NCBI RefSeq assembly: GCF_031846185.1
Contig: NZ_JAVRIF010000012.1
Coordinates: forward strand, 1 to 64,000
Length of the DNA: 64,000 nt
DNA from: Thalassotalea_H castellviae
GTDB taxonomy: Bacteria; Pseudomonadota; Gammaproteobacteria; Enterobacterales; Alteromonadaceae
Direction: 5' to 3'
Below are positions 45,702 to 55,100 of this stretch, in pieces. The translations under genes were made by a program, and so were the position numbers. Each line of letters starts with the position of its first letter. Position 1 is the first letter of the stretch. Under the pieces are notes generated by a model. It made no database searches, was not told the origin of the DNA, and was given only the letters and a program-made list of their open reading frames with translations.

Positions 45702-46199
45702 ATGATAACCGAACTTAATAAGCAAAATTTTTATCAATTTTCTGCCAAAGACCATACCGGTAAAGATATATCAATGGAACAATTTAAAGATCAGGTTGTT
45801 TTGATTGTTAATACTGCGAGCGCTTGTGGCTTTACCCCTCAATATGAAGGTTTACAAAAACTCTATACTGACTATAAAGATCGTGGTCTAGCCGTTTTAG
45901 CATTTCCTTGTAATCAATTTAAGCAACAAGAAAAAGGCAGTGATGCTGAAATTAAGAATTTTTGCGATCTCAACTTTAATATTAGTTTTAACTTATTCAG
46001 TAAAATAGCCGTAAATGGTGAGCAAGCTCATCCTTTATTTAACTATTTAAAACAAGCGGCACCAGGTATTTTAGGATCAACAGGGATCAAATGGAATTTT
46101 ACTAAATTCTTAGTCAATAAAAATGGCGAAGTGAACAAGCGATTTGCCCCTATGACCAAACCTGAATCCTTAGTCGCTGATATTGAAACGTTATTATAA
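45702..46199 (+). CDS. glutathione peroxidase-family thiol peroxidase
   Basis: This 165-residue protein is a Cys-type member (BtuE/Gpx group) that reduces hydroperoxides. It has NTASACGFTPQYEGLQ with the peroxidatic Cys, LAFPCNQFKQQEKG and IKWNFTKFLVNKNG (Trp and Asn of the catalytic tetrad). The electron donor may be thioredoxin or glutathione. I start at the ATG at 45702, which has CAGGG six bases upstream; the upstream GTG at 45666 overlaps the operator. An ohrR gene follows after 13 bases, making a peroxide-response pair. Confidence 0.9.
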   Translation: MITELNKQNFYQFSAKDHTGKDISMEQFKDQVVLIVNTASACGFTPQYEGLQKLYTDYKDRGLAVLAFPCNQFKQQEKGSDAEIKNFCDLNFNISFNLFSKIAVNGEQAHPLFNYLKQAAPGILGSTGIKWNFTKFLVNKNGEVNKRFAPMTKPESLVADIETLL

Positions 46200-46212
46200 G
46201 TAATTTCTGACA

Positions 46213-46650
46213 ATGAATGAGCAGTTACATATCGAGAACCAACTGTGTTTCCGATTATATAAACTCAACAAATCTATCACTCGACTTTATGCGCCTTTAT
46301 TAAAAGAGGCCGGCTTAACCTACCCTCAATATTTGGTGATGTTAGTTTTATGGCAAGATGAACAAGCAAAATCAATTAAAGATATTGGCGCAATCTTAGA
46401 ATTAGATTCAGGAACTTTATCCCCGTTATTAAAACGCATGGAAAAATTAGGGTTAATCAAGCGAACCAGAAGTAAGACTGATGAGCGATCTGTTGCAATT
46501 GAATTAACCGCTCACGGGAAAGAAATCAAAAACAAAGCGAAATTTATTCCTGCAAAGTTATTAATGCTGACTGGTTTAACAAAAATAGAACTAAAACAAT
46601 TACAACAAGATTTAGATGAGTTGTTACACAACACTCAACAGCATCTTTGA
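46213..46650 (+). CDS. ohrR: MarR-family organic-hydroperoxide regulator (OhrR-like)
   Basis: This 145-residue winged-helix repressor is close to OhrR in its N-terminal part: IENQLCFRLY carries Cys12, equivalent to the peroxide-sensing Cys15 of Bacillus OhrR, followed by TYPQYLVMLVLW, the recognition helix LDSGTLSPLLKRMEKLG and DERSVAIELT in the wing. It probably represses the preceding peroxidase gene and itself until oxidised. No ohr gene is present next to it, so it may instead be wired to the peroxidase. Confidence 0.88.
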   Translation: MNEQLHIENQLCFRLYKLNKSITRLYAPLLKEAGLTYPQYLVMLVLWQDEQAKSIKDIGAILELDSGTLSPLLKRMEKLGLIKRTRSKTDERSVAIELTAHGKEIKNKAKFIPAKLLMLTGLTKIELKQLQQDLDELLHNTQQHL

Positions 46651-46749
46651 TTTTGTTTGATTTCATTGGTAACTCGTAAATTAACGTCGTTACGTTGTGA
46701 TTTTGCTTTAAAAAACTTCTTTGATGATTTTCATTTAAAATATGTGTAA

Positions 46750-46929
46750 ATGTTTAACGGTTTAATAGTGCTGATTTCAAGTGGCCGTTTCGGCGTTATA
46801 CAACGGTATTGCTTCACCTATCTCCTTAAAAAGTACCAAGACACTCGAACAATGGCCGCTAAATACCTAAAAATGTCATACAAAGCTTTTTTATATCGAT
46901 TAGGAAAATACCAGATAACAGACAGTTAA
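46750..46929 (+). CDS. small Fis-type helix-turn-helix protein or gene remnant
   Basis: This 59-codon frame runs from ATG 46750 to TAA 46929. The C-terminal half (YLLKKYQDTRTMAAKYLK, then MSYKAFLYRLGKYQI) has the Fis/NtrC-type HTH pattern in which AA.YL.MSYKAFLYRL.KY is the recognition region. The N-terminal 20 residues are hydrophobic and unlike a DNA-binding protein, and the ribosome site is weak. It may be a small free HTH regulator or the decayed tail of an NtrC-family activator. Confidence 0.5.
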   Translation: MFNGLIVLISSGRFGVIQRYCFTYLLKKYQDTRTMAAKYLKMSYKAFLYRLGKYQITDS

Positions 46930-47068
46930 AAATTTATAGATTAGTTCTTACCGCAACATTTATTTTTAGAATGTTTTTGTATAAAAAACACTCAAGTATT
47001 GACCTAAACTTAATTTACTGATCCAGTGCATAGTTTGCCTGGGCTGGTTTACTATGAGGATGATGTCT

Positions 47069-47281
47069 ATGAGTGCTATTTGGATTAATCACGCAAATCG
47101 TATCGCAGAATTTATGAACGCAAATAATGAACTACAAGCCCATTTGTATATGGAGCAATTAATGCTTTTTCCTGTCGATGTTCAAGATAAGATCATCGAA
47201 GATATTAGTCAGTTAACCCATTGTAATCGTGATGGCATTGCCAACATTATCGGTCATTACACCATTTTCGAACTTAAGTGA
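47069..47281 (+). CDS. small hypothetical protein
   Basis: This 70-residue soluble protein has a helical pattern (WINHANRIAEFMNANNELQAHLYMEQLM). I do not recognise it. I start at the ATG at 47069, preceded by GAGG at 9-base spacing; two or three in-frame ATGs lie just before. It is convergent with uvrB across 19 bp and appears to be a single-gene unit. Confidence 0.6.
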   Translation: MSAIWINHANRIAEFMNANNELQAHLYMEQLMLFPVDVQDKIIEDISQLTHCNRDGIANIIGHYTIFELK

Positions 47282-47300
47282 ATTTACTCAAAGATAAAGA

Positions 47301-49307
47301 TTACGCCGACAATTGTTGTTGGCGTAATTTATTTATTTCATCGCGTACTGCCGCCGCTTGTTCAAACTCTAAGTTTTGAGCATGATCAAACATGGTTTTT
47401 TCTAATTGTGCTACTTTCTTATCAATATCAGCGACCGACATGGCCTCATATTTCGCAGCAGGCTCAGCAGCACGATTTTTATTGCGAATTAGTGCTTCTT
47501 CTGGACGATGACCAACATCCATCACATCATTGATTTTGCGACTAACACCTTTGGGCGTAATATTATGCGTTTCATTGTAACTTTGTTGTTTTAAGCGACG
47601 CCTTTCTGTTTCATCAATTGCCTTTTTCATTGAGCCAGTGATCCTGTCGGCATATAAAATTGCCCGACCGTTGATATTCCGGGCAGCACGACCTATGGTT
47701 TGAATAAGCGAGCGCTCTGAACGTAAAAAGCCTTCTTTATCTGCGTCTAAAATGGCGACTAATGATACTTCAGGCATATCAAGACCTTCACGTAATAAAT
47801 TGATTCCCACTAAGACATCAAAATGGCCTAAGCGAAAGTCTCGTATAATTTCGACACGCTCAACGGTATCAATATCTGAATGTAAATATCGTGATTTAAT
47901 ATTATGTTCATCTAAATAATCGGCTAAATCTTCAGACATACGTTTAGTTAATGTTGTTGCTATCACACGCTCACCAATTGCCACACGCTTATTTATTTCT
48001 GACAATAAGTCATCAACTTGCGTGTCAACAGGACGTACTTCAATAATAGGATCTAATAAGCCTGTTGGTCTCACCACCTGTTCAGCAATTTCTCCAGCAG
48101 ACTTTTCTAATTCATAATGACTAGGCGTGGCCGACACATATATAGTTTGCGGCGCAAGAGATTCAAATTCTTCAAATTTCATCGGCCTATTATCAAGCGC
48201 CGAAGGTAATCTAAAACCATATTCAACTAAATTTTCTTTTCGGGATCTATCACCTTTATACATAGCACCAATTTGCGGTACTGTGACATGAGATTCATCA
48301 ATAATCAGTAAACCGTCATCAGGTAAATAATCGAATAATGTAGGCGGTGCTTCACCAGGCTCCCGACCTGATAAATATCGTGAATAGTTTTCAATACCTG
48401 AGCAGTAACCAAGTTCAGTCATCATTTCAATGTCAAACTGGGTACGTTGAACAACACGCTGTTCTTCAACTAATTTATTGAGTTCTTTTAATTGAGCTGA
48501 GCGATCTTTTAATTCTATTTTAATATTTTCAACGGCGGCTAATATTTTCTCACGAGGGGTCGCATAGTGGGTTTTAGGATAAACAGTCACTCGTGCTAAT
48601 GTGCGTTCAACCTGCCCTGTTAATGGGTCAAATTGACTAATACGTTCAATTTCTTCGTCAAATAACTCCACACGTAAAGCAAGTCGGTCTGATTCTGCAG
48701 GAAATATATCAATCACATCACCTCGAACGCGATAAGTAGCACGAGCAAAAGCGACATCATTTCGCGTGTACTGTAACTCGGCTAACCGTCGAAGGATATC
48801 ACGCTGATTAATAATATCGCCTTGCCTTAAATGCAACATCATTTTTAAATACGAGTCTGGATCACCTAAACCATAAATAGCTGAAACGGAGGCAATAATA
48901 ATGACATCTTTACGCTCAAGTAAGGCTTTAGTGGCTGATAGACGCATTTGTTCGATATGCTCATTAATTGACGCATCTTTTTCGATAAAAGTGTCGGTGG
49001 TGGGTACATAAGCTTCAGGTTGATAATAATCATAATAAGAAACAAAATATTCAACGGCATTATCAGGAAAGAACTCTTTCATTTCACCATAGAGCTGTGC
49101 CGCTAAAGTTTTGTTAGGTGCGAGCATCATGGTCGGACGATTTAGTTTTTCAATCACATTGGCTACGGTAAATGTTTTCCCTGAGCCAGTTACCCCTAAT
49201 AAGGTTTGATGAGCTAAACCAGACTCTATACCATCCATAAGTTTATTTATAGCACTCGGTTGGTCACCACTTGGAGTATAGTCAGACACTAATTTCATGT
49301 TTTTCAT
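47301..49307 (-). CDS. uvrB: excinuclease ABC subunit B
   Basis: UvrB is the DNA-damage-verifying helicase-like subunit of nucleotide excision repair. The 668-residue protein has Walker A GVTGSGKTFTVAN, the beta-hairpin YYDYYQPEAYVPTTDTFIEKD, DEAD-like IIDESHVT, motif VI IQTIGRAARN and the C-terminal UVR domain that binds UvrC. It overlaps the upstream MATE gene by four bases (ATGA). I found no LexA-type box just upstream of this gene or the MATE gene, unlike E. coli uvrB. Confidence 0.97.
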   Translation of the reverse strand: MKNMKLVSDYTPSGDQPSAINKLMDGIESGLAHQTLLGVTGSGKTFTVANVIEKLNRPTMMLAPNKTLAAQLYGEMKEFFPDNAVEYFVSYYDYYQPEAYVPTTDTFIEKDASINEHIEQMRLSATKALLERKDVIIIASVSAIYGLGDPDSYLKMMLHLRQGDIINQRDILRRLAELQYTRNDVAFARATYRVRGDVIDIFPAESDRLALRVELFDEEIERISQFDPLTGQVERTLARVTVYPKTHYATPREKILAAVENIKIELKDRSAQLKELNKLVEEQRVVQRTQFDIEMMTELGYCSGIENYSRYLSGREPGEAPPTLFDYLPDDGLLIIDESHVTVPQIGAMYKGDRSRKENLVEYGFRLPSALDNRPMKFEEFESLAPQTIYVSATPSHYELEKSAGEIAEQVVRPTGLLDPIIEVRPVDTQVDDLLSEINKRVAIGERVIATTLTKRMSEDLADYLDEHNIKSRYLHSDIDTVERVEIIRDFRLGHFDVLVGINLLREGLDMPEVSLVAILDADKEGFLRSERSLIQTIGRAARNINGRAILYADRITGSMKKAIDETERRRLKQQSYNETHNITPKGVSRKINDVMDVGHRPEEALIRNKNRAAEPAAKYEAMSVADIDKKVAQLEKTMFDHAQNLEFEQAAAVRDEINKLRQQQLSA

Positions 49308-50680
49308 GATGAAGCAACCTTAATATCCATTTCAGTTAATTGAAACTGTTTTGCAAATAAACGATATGAGATCAGCGCCATCACCATATTACCGAGAACT
49401 CCTCCAATGAAAAAACCATGAATACCGTATAGCTCACTACCTAAATACGCTAATGGTACATAACAAACAAATAATCGAACGATACTCAACCATAATGCCA
49501 CCATAGGTTTATGTAAGGCATTAAAAGATGAGTTAGTTAATATAATAATCCCTTGTAGACCATAACCTAGCGGTAAAATATAAATAAATAACGTGATAAT
49601 ATCAGCCACAGATTGCTCTTTCGAAAAAGCATCGGCAATCCAAGGAGCGGTGATCACTAACAAGGCATAGATAAAAACTTGCCAGATCATGACAAATTTA
49701 ACCGAAGTTAAGTATCCTTCCTTTACACGTTGCATATTACCCGCCCCTAAGTTTTGACTAATAAATGGCGGTAACGTCATCGACATTGCTAATACAACTA
49801 AACAAGCAATAGACTCTATTCTCGAACCTACACCAAAAGCCGCCACTGCCGACTCTCCATAAGTGGCAGCAATTGCGGTCAATACAGCGGCAGCAATTGG
49901 CGTTAACATATTTGCCCCTGCAGCAGGTAAGCCTATATGTAAAATCGCTTTACTAGATTGCGCAAACGTTTTAATAAAAATCAAAGAAGTGTGAATTAAT
50001 TGCCGTTTGACACCGACAATATATAAAATAAATCCAGTTCCAACGACCCAAGAAACTAGTGTTGCAATAGCCGCGCCTTTTATTCCCATTGCCTCAATAG
50101 GACCAAAGCCAAAAATAAAAATAGGATCTAAAATCGCATTGATTATTCCGCCAACCCCCATCACGATACTTGGCGTTTTTGTATCACCACTTGCGCGTAG
50201 GATTGAATTGCCCAGCATGGGACCAATTAAAAATATACTGCCTAAAAACCAAAAGTCGGTATAGTCGCGAATGATAGGTAATAAATCTTCACTAGCCCCT
50301 AATAAAGTAAATATTTCGTCACTGTATAGATAGCCACTAAACGACAATAAACCAACAACAATAGCCCCTAAAATAAGTGCAGAAGTACCCGAACACTTTG
50401 CAAATTTATGATCACCTTTTCCTAAAGAGCGAGCAATTACCGCTGATGTACCTATGCCTAGCCCGATTGTTAAACTGATAACTGTAAACGTAATGGGAAA
50501 AGTGAAGCTAATCGCAGCAAGTGGTTGTGTACCGAGTAAACCAACAAAGAAAGTATCAACCAAATTAAATGTCATTAATAAAATCATGCCGTAAATCATT
50601 GGTATCGTCATTTGCTTGAGCGTTTGACCAACCGGATCTACTAATAAATCAATTTGATGGTTATTTTTCTTATTTGTCAT
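49304..50680 (-). CDS. MATE-family efflux transporter
   Basis: This 458-residue transporter has 12 predicted helices. Family segments are IPMIYGMILLMTFNLVDTFFVGLLG, the internal repeat ASGDTKTPSIVMGVGGIINAILDPIFIFG, and AFGVGSRIESIACL. It is a distinct MATE subgroup from the NorM at 34-35 kb (many are annotated as multidrug or DinF-like exporters). The four-base overlap with uvrB makes a two-gene operon with coupled translation; the functional link is unclear. The start has no strong ribosome site. Confidence 0.9.
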   Translation of the reverse strand: MTNKKNNHQIDLLVDPVGQTLKQMTIPMIYGMILLMTFNLVDTFFVGLLGTQPLAAISFTFPITFTVISLTIGLGIGTSAVIARSLGKGDHKFAKCSGTSALILGAIVVGLLSFSGYLYSDEIFTLLGASEDLLPIIRDYTDFWFLGSIFLIGPMLGNSILRASGDTKTPSIVMGVGGIINAILDPIFIFGFGPIEAMGIKGAAIATLVSWVVGTGFILYIVGVKRQLIHTSLIFIKTFAQSSKAILHIGLPAAGANMLTPIAAAVLTAIAATYGESAVAAFGVGSRIESIACLVVLAMSMTLPPFISQNLGAGNMQRVKEGYLTSVKFVMIWQVFIYALLVITAPWIADAFSKEQSVADIITLFIYILPLGYGLQGIIILTNSSFNALHKPMVALWLSIVRLFVCYVPLAYLGSELYGIHGFFIGGVLGNMVMALISYRLFAKQFQLTEMDIKVASS

Positions 50681-51182
50681 AGTCGATATGTAATTTCATG
50701 AGTAGCGGTACTAAAGCGAGACTTATTGTAAAAGATACTTAGTAGAGTCGCTATTGAAATATTTAATTTCGTCGCGTGTTGAGTTTTTAATAGAATAATT
50801 CATCTTTATTTTTTATTACTTAAATAAATCTCACACTTATACGTTAAAATAATTCACATAAATTGTGCTTAATTATCGCTTGAACAAAAAACGTTCACTA
50901 ATGATTGTTTTATAAACTTAACCTCTTACACCCCATATTTTACGTGGGCTCTACCGAGGCCAATAAAAACTTCCATTTATTGCGTAATGGCTTGAATAAC
51001 CCTAAATCACGTTTTATTACACTTTCACTAACATAGTTATCCACAGAAAAAGTGGATAACTAAATAAAAATATTTAATTACAATTAATTGAATAAGGAAC
51101 GAACAACAAGCGGTGTTATTAACAACAGCTTGAACGTAAAATAAGCAAACGAACAATTAAATGATTTTTTTCTAAATTTTGT
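50681..51182. other. long non-coding gap before the tRNA-Asn promoter
   Basis: This stretch of about 500 bp is AT-rich with no accepted gene. It contains the inverted repeat with a DnaA-type box at 51035-51061 and otherwise nothing I can name. Confidence 0.5.
51035..51061. repeat. perfect inverted repeat containing a DnaA box
   Basis: AGTTATCCAC (51035-51044) and GTGGATAACT (51052-51061) form a perfect 10-bp inverted repeat around AGAAAAA. The left arm extends into TTATCCACA (51037-51045), an exact match to the DnaA box TTATNCACA; the right arm on the opposite strand is TTATCCACT. It could bind DnaA or act as a hairpin. It does not look like a terminator because no T-tract follows. Confidence 0.6.
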
Positions 51183-51183
51183 G

Positions 51184-51220
51184 TTGACAGCTCGGCTAGG
51201 TGCTATTAATATTCCGCCCC
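51184..51220 (+). promoter_or_regulatory. tRNA-Asn promoter
   Basis: TTGACA (51184-51189), 17-base spacer and TAATAT (51207-51212) form a near-perfect sigma-70 promoter. The following TCCGCCCC is a GC-rich discriminator typical of stringently regulated stable-RNA promoters. Confidence 0.88.
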
Positions 51221-51261
51221 GTTAACGAGTTGCAAACAAATGAATGTTTCAACACTGTTAT

Positions 51262-51337
51262 TCCTCAATAGCTCAGTTGGTAGAGCAACGGACTGTTAAT
51301 CCGTTTGTCCCTGGTTCAAGTCCAGGTTGAGGAGCCA
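51262..51337 (+). tRNA. tRNA-Asn (GTT), first copy
   Basis: This 76-base tRNA has acceptor arms TCCTCAA/TTGAGGA, D stem GCTC/GAGC, anticodon stem with loop CTGTTAATC region carrying GTT, T loop TTCAAGT and encoded CCA. It lies 50 bases after the promoter. Confidence 0.97.
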
Positions 51338-51406
51338 CATTATATAAGTAATGGTTTAACTACGGTTACTTTAACTTCATAATAAACAGAAGTTTAAAAA
51401 GTTTAT

Positions 51407-51482
51407 TCCTCAATAGCTCAGTTGGTAGAGCAACGGACTGTTAATCCGTTTGTCCCTGGTTCAAGTCCAGGTTGAGGAGCCA
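51407..51482 (+). tRNA. tRNA-Asn (GTT), second copy
   Basis: This copy is identical to the first tRNA-Asn. It is separated by a 69-base spacer and presumably transcribed from the same promoter; a terminator follows directly. Confidence 0.97.
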
Positions 51483-51570
51483 CATTAAGGGCGATACATG
51501 AGTATCGCCCTTTTTCTTTGCTTAAAATTCATTGTCATCATTAATAATAACGAATTCTTACTTTGCGACT
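51481..51570 (+). repeat. duplicated tRNA-terminator flank (copy A)
   Basis: This block of about 90 bases, from the tRNA CCA through the terminator to TTTGATCATTTGAAT, recurs at 51832-51932 with only a few substitutions. The offset is 351 bases. It shows that the array grew by segmental duplication. Confidence 0.75.
51487..51516 (+). terminator. terminator after tRNA-Asn pair
   Basis: AAGGGCGATAC (51487-51497) and GTATCGCCCTT (51502-51512) form an 11-bp stem with a 4-base loop and a T run. Confidence 0.92.
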
Positions 51571-51605
51571 TTGATCATTTGAATTAATTTCTAACCGTTA
51601 TTTTA

Positions 51606-51674
51606 ATGCGCAACGGACTGTACTCTTGATAAAAAACGCGTTTGTCTCTGGTTCAAGTCCAGGTTGAGGAGCCA
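51606..51674 (+). pseudogene. degenerate tRNA-Asn copy 1
   Basis: The fragment keeps GCAACGGACTGT from the anticodon 5' arm and the whole variable loop, T arm and acceptor 3' end with CCA (GTTTGTCTCTGGTTCAAGT then CCAGGTTGAGGAGCCA). The 5' half (acceptor and D arm) is missing and TTAATCC of the anticodon loop is replaced by ACTCTTGATAAAAAACGC. It cannot fold as a cloverleaf, so it is a dead gene or an integration scar. Confidence 0.8.
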
Positions 51675-51678
51675 CATT

Positions 51679-51710
51679 AAAACCACGTTTTTAACTAAAC
51701 GTGGTTTTTT
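51679..51710 (+). terminator. terminator after degenerate tRNA copy 1
   Basis: AAAACCACGTTT (51679-51690) pairs with AAACGTGGTTTT (51697-51708) and a T run follows. It differs in sequence from the other two terminators of the array. Confidence 0.88.
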
Positions 51711-51762
51711 TTCGTCTGAACAAAACATAATGAGATCAATACATCAGTTTCTTAAATGCCTT

Positions 51763-51833
51763 CAATGCGCAACGGACTGTACTCTTGATAAAAAACGCGT
51801 TTGTCTCTGTTTCAAGTCCAGGTTGAGGAGCCA
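51763..51833 (+). pseudogene. degenerate tRNA-Asn copy 2
   Basis: This copy has the same rearranged structure as copy 1, including the ACTCTTGATAAAAAACGC replacement. The T stem carries a further change (CTGTTTCAAG instead of CTGGTTCAAG). The two fragments start 158-159 bases apart, so one arose from the other by duplication after the first rearrangement. Confidence 0.8.
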
Positions 51834-51837
51834 CATT

Positions 51838-51867
51838 AAGGGCGATACATGAGTATCGCCCTTTTTC
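51838..51867 (+). terminator. terminator after degenerate tRNA copy 2
   Basis: AAGGGCGATAC (51838-51848) and GTATCGCCCTT (51853-51863) form the same hairpin as the terminator at 51487-51516. The whole downstream block (about 90 bases) is repeated with few differences. Confidence 0.92.
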
Positions 51868-51925
51868 TTTGCTTAAAATTCATTGCCATCATTAACCATA
51901 ACGAATTCTTACTTTGCGACTTTGA

Positions 51926-51979
51926 TCATTTGAATCATTTGAATCATTTGAATCATTTGAGTCATTTGAATCATTTTCA
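51926..51979 (+). repeat. 9-bp tandem repeat
   Basis: TCATTTGAA is repeated about six times in a row (four perfect units, one TCATTTGAG and one ending TCATTTTCA). It sits at the end of copy B of the duplicated flank; copy A has only one unit plus, so it expanded by slippage. Confidence 0.9.
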
Positions 51980-52134
51980 TGGTAATAAATCCAAATAGCT
52001 TCTTAAGTTTTAATCATTAATTTTAATGTTTAAAACGGATTAACTGTTCTATTATTAACATTCAAGTAAACTGTTCACTATTCAAAATTTCACAATTCAA
52101 AAAATTGTTTAAATATTTTAAACATGGAGTTTTT

Positions 52135-55100
52135 ATGAAGCGTCTTCTGGCAACCGTCATTTTATCATTGTTACCCTTAACCTCTTCAGCCATTGATCTA
52201 TTCAACTGGGAAGTAGCTAAAGCGGCTAATAAAACCACATCTCAGTTTATGAGCAGTCAAGCTTATAGCAATGCACAAAACTTTTCGGTAGATACAAAAT
52301 TATTAAAAGATCATCAAATCAATGACATTATCACTATTAACCTTACCGAAAATGAAAGTTATCAAGCGAAAATTACAAAGATAAAACGTAAACAAAATGG
52401 CATTGTCCATATTTTTGCTAAAATAAATCATAAGAAAGAAGCAACCCCTGTTGTGTTAACGCTAGGTAAAAAACAATTCTTTTTTAGAATTGTTACCAAC
52501 AACCAAGTTTATGTTGCACAAGGAAGTAATAATCAGGGTAAACTATTAAATGAGCAGAGGCTTACCAAAGCAAATAAAAGTCATATAAGTGACGTAAAAA
52601 TCCCCGAAGAAAGCCCTCGTTTTTCAATAAAATCTCCACAAAACCAGCAAGTCAGCCACAATAAAAGTCAAGACTCAATCGTTTATTCTTCGTTGCCAAA
52701 CATGATTAAAAATCCGCAGAATAGCGCTGCAATGAACAATAATGACATGGCAACGATTAAAGTATTATTTGTTTATAGTTTAACTGCAGAGACGCTTTAC
52801 GATGGTGATGTAACCACCCGATTAAACCATCTTGTTGAAGTCACTAATCAAATATATCTTGATAGTGAAGTGAATATGCAAATAGCCATTGCTGACACGT
52901 TAGCCGTTGATTACCCGGATGAAATATTATCTGAACAAGCTTTAGATGATATTACTTATCAAAGTCATGAAGCTTTCACTAATATCGAAAATATTCGCTA
53001 TGAAGCTGGCGCGGATATGGTGGCTTTATTACGCCCGAATATGCCCGAAGACACTGTTTGCGGTATAGCATGGGGTAATCGTGAAGTGAACAATTCGATT
53101 GGGTTTATGTATAGCCATACCAGTATCGATTGTGCTGATTACGTCAATGCCCATGAAATGGGACATAACATGGGGCTTGCACATTCATTAGCACAAGGAG
53201 ATACCGGTTATAGTTTTCCGTTTGCGAGGGGGTATCGTGTAGAAGATGTCTTAAATGGTTTTTCAACTGTCATGGCTTATAGTACGGCAACAGCAGGCAA
53301 AGTCTATAAATTTTCCAACCCTAATATCCTTTGTACCGAGATAGCTTGTGGTATTGATAGAAATGATACGGTGAATGGTGCAGATGCCAGTTATGCACTT
53401 AATCAATTGCGTTTTCAGTTGGCCAATATTATGGATACTGAAACTGACCTCACGCTTGCTTCTGACGCTTTAAATAATATAGAAAGTTCCGGTTTAAAAG
53501 CTTGCTTAGAAAACCAGATTAATAATTACGATATTACGTATGCTGGCCAAGTCAGAGATTTATTTTGTAGTTATAGAAACATCAGCTCATTATCAGGTTT
53601 GGAAAAATTTAGTGGCTTAACGTCAATTTATTTAAATGGAAATAATTTAACTGATATTTCAGTATTATCAACACTGACAAAATTAGCTACGTTGAGTTTA
53701 TCCAATAATAATATTACTCACTTATCTTCATTAGCTTCGTTACTATATTTAAATTATTTAACCGTAAATTATAATCAAATAACATCCTTTGATGGCTTAG
53801 AAAACTTAAATTATCTCAGTTATTTAAATGCAACAGACAATCAAATTAGTGATATTTCGGCAATCAGTGATCATGTGACCTTAGAAACCTTATTATTAGA
53901 AAACAACCAAATTACTGATATCACTGATATACAAGATCTAGAAAACCTAAGCTGGTTGTCAATCAGTAATAATAAAATCACTGATTTACCATCGTTAGCA
54001 AATTTGACAAAACTCACCCAGCTATATCTTAATGATAACCAATTATCAAATATCAGTGGGCTCAATGCCTTAAGAGAGATTCAGCTCTTAGATATCGAAA
54101 ACAACATGGTTTCGGATTTAACACCGCTTAATGGGTATAGAAATTTACAATCTTTAACACTAAGTCAAAATCCAATCACAAATTTAGACTCGATAATATA
54201 TTTAAATAACTTAACAACGTTGAACGCGACCAATACCAATATTACCGATCTAAGTGCCCTATTTAACTTACATAACACTTGGTCACAAATAAGATTATTT
54301 GGCAGTGATAATCTTTATTGTTGGCAAGTAAACTATGTTGAACAATTTATTCCGTATGAAAATTATCAACAGCCAACCACTTGTAATACCAACACAGACG
54401 ACCAAGACATTGATAATGATGGTGTTTCTAACAGTGAAGAGCTCACAAACAATACCAATCCCCTTTATAATACAGCACTGGCGGGGGAACTTAGTTTTCA
54501 AATTGAACAACTGAATTTAAATGAAATCAATCAAACCGTCACGCTTAAAGTGATCCGCTCGTTAGGTGATAAGGGAGACGTAAAAGTCACGGTGAGATCA
54601 GTAGATCAAACGGCAACTGGCGATGACGATTATAAGGCCATAGAACAAATACTGACGCTAAGCGATAAACAATTATTTCAAACCTTTACGCTCGATATTT
54701 TTGCAGATGAAGCCTATGAAATAAATGAAAGTTTCACCATAGAACTAACCGATCCCGACTCAGCAACTTTAGGCGATAAATCAAAGTTAAACGTTACATT
54801 AAAAGATAATGGCGGTACCGCGTTAAGTTGGCAAGAAACAAGCAATGCAGTGGATGAAAATTCTGGCAACCTAACGTTAACCATTACTCGACCTAATGAC
54901 GCTCTTGGTGAAATGTCTGTCGATATTAGTGCAATCGACGATACTGCGATTAACGGCACAGATTATGTGTTTGAAGATCAAACCATTACTTTTTACTCGG
55001 GTGAATATAGTAAAGACGTATCAATTGTTATTATTGATAATGATGAATACCAAGGCGACAAAAGCTTTTCGTTAATGATGACAAACCCTAACAATGCCTA

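Noticed and set aside
49308..50800. Search for a LexA-type box upstream of uvrB and the MATE gene
   Set aside because: No CTGT-N8-ACAG match was seen, so I do not claim SOS control of this operon.
51664..51852. 62-codon plus-strand frame across the tRNA fragments
   Set aside because: It runs through terminators and decayed tRNA sequence and is not a protein gene.
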